In this document: one piece after another, positions 5,195-5,259 of the stretch
How positions within the stretch are numbered: the first letter of the stretch is position 1
Layout: each line of letters starts with the position of its first letter
Assembly (NCBI GenBank): GCA_903919625.1
Contig: CAIXIZ010000104.1
Coordinates: 1 to 5,259 of the forward strand
DNA length: 5,259 nt
Reading direction: 5' to 3'
Origin: an uncultured Verrucomicrobiota bacterium
GTDB lineage: Bacteria; Verrucomicrobiota; Verrucomicrobiia; Opitutales; Opitutaceae
Translations under genes and position numbers: made by a program
The notes under the pieces: generated by a model
What the model was told of the DNA's origin: nothing
Databases searched by the model: none
Seen by the model: only the letters and a program-made list of their open reading frames with translations

Positions 5195-5259
5195 TTACTT
5201 GGTGGGCACGCTCTGGCAGGTCTTCACGATGCGGCCGGCGACCAGATACGGGTCGGCGG
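5195..5259 (-). CDS. C-terminal end of an unidentified protein, running in from the right edge
   Basis: The last 20 residues read ADPYLVAGRIVKTCQSVPTK, followed by TAA at 5197-5195. The reading frame is supported by the strong terminator 27 bp downstream on the same strand. I do not recognise the family from this tail; one cysteine and a basic end are all that can be noted. The gene converges on the blue copper gene and is unlikely to share its transcript. Confidence 0.72.
   Translation of the reverse strand, partial: ADPYLVAGRIVKTCQSVPTK

Overview
The window looks like a chromosomal stretch of a GC-rich, Gram-negative, environmental bacterium. A member of the Verrucomicrobiota (Opitutales-like) is my best guess. 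This rests on the overall style of the proteins: a sigma-factor fragment of the type abundant in that phylum, a secreted zincin with a putative-Ig tail, a cytochrome fused to an outer-membrane barrel, and few Shine-Dalgarno sequences. It is an inference, not a demonstrated assignment.

Layout from left to right. (1) Positions 1-219, minus strand: the N-terminal part of a response-regulator receiver domain that runs off the left edge. (2) 220-509: a divergent intergenic region holding a perfect 19-nt palindrome (252-270). (3) 510-935, plus: a small VOC-fold (glyoxalase/dioxygenase-like) metalloenzyme. (4) 969-2456, plus: a secreted protein with an HExxH zinc-protease signature and a C-terminal putative-Ig domain. 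(5) 2457-2815: intergenic, with a hairpin just after the protease stop, a minus-strand remnant of an ECF-type sigma factor, and a compact promoter-like region (TATAAT, two 19-bp direct repeats with a 21-bp period, and a 12-bp palindrome). (6) 2816-4198, plus: an exported monohaem c-type cytochrome fused to a predicted outer-membrane beta-barrel, with the same architecture as the Cyc2 iron oxidase. (7) 4261-4764, plus: an exported azurin/auracyanin-type blue copper protein. (8) 4765-5140: non-coding and rich in inverted repeats (two related TGTCAC palindromes and a C9/G9 inverted repeat). (9) A strong intrinsic terminator (5135-5167) serving an unidentified minus-strand gene whose last 20 codons lie at 5195-5259.

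The most interesting unit is the pair cytochrome-porin plus blue copper protein. An outer-membrane haem protein next to a soluble periplasmic one-electron carrier suggests an electron-transfer route across the outer membrane, analogous to Cyc2 plus rusticyanin in acidophilic iron oxidisers. The substrate cannot be read from the sequence; ferrous iron is only one candidate. The regulatory-looking DNA directly upstream suggests that expression of this pair is controlled. The other genes do not show an obvious functional link to it.
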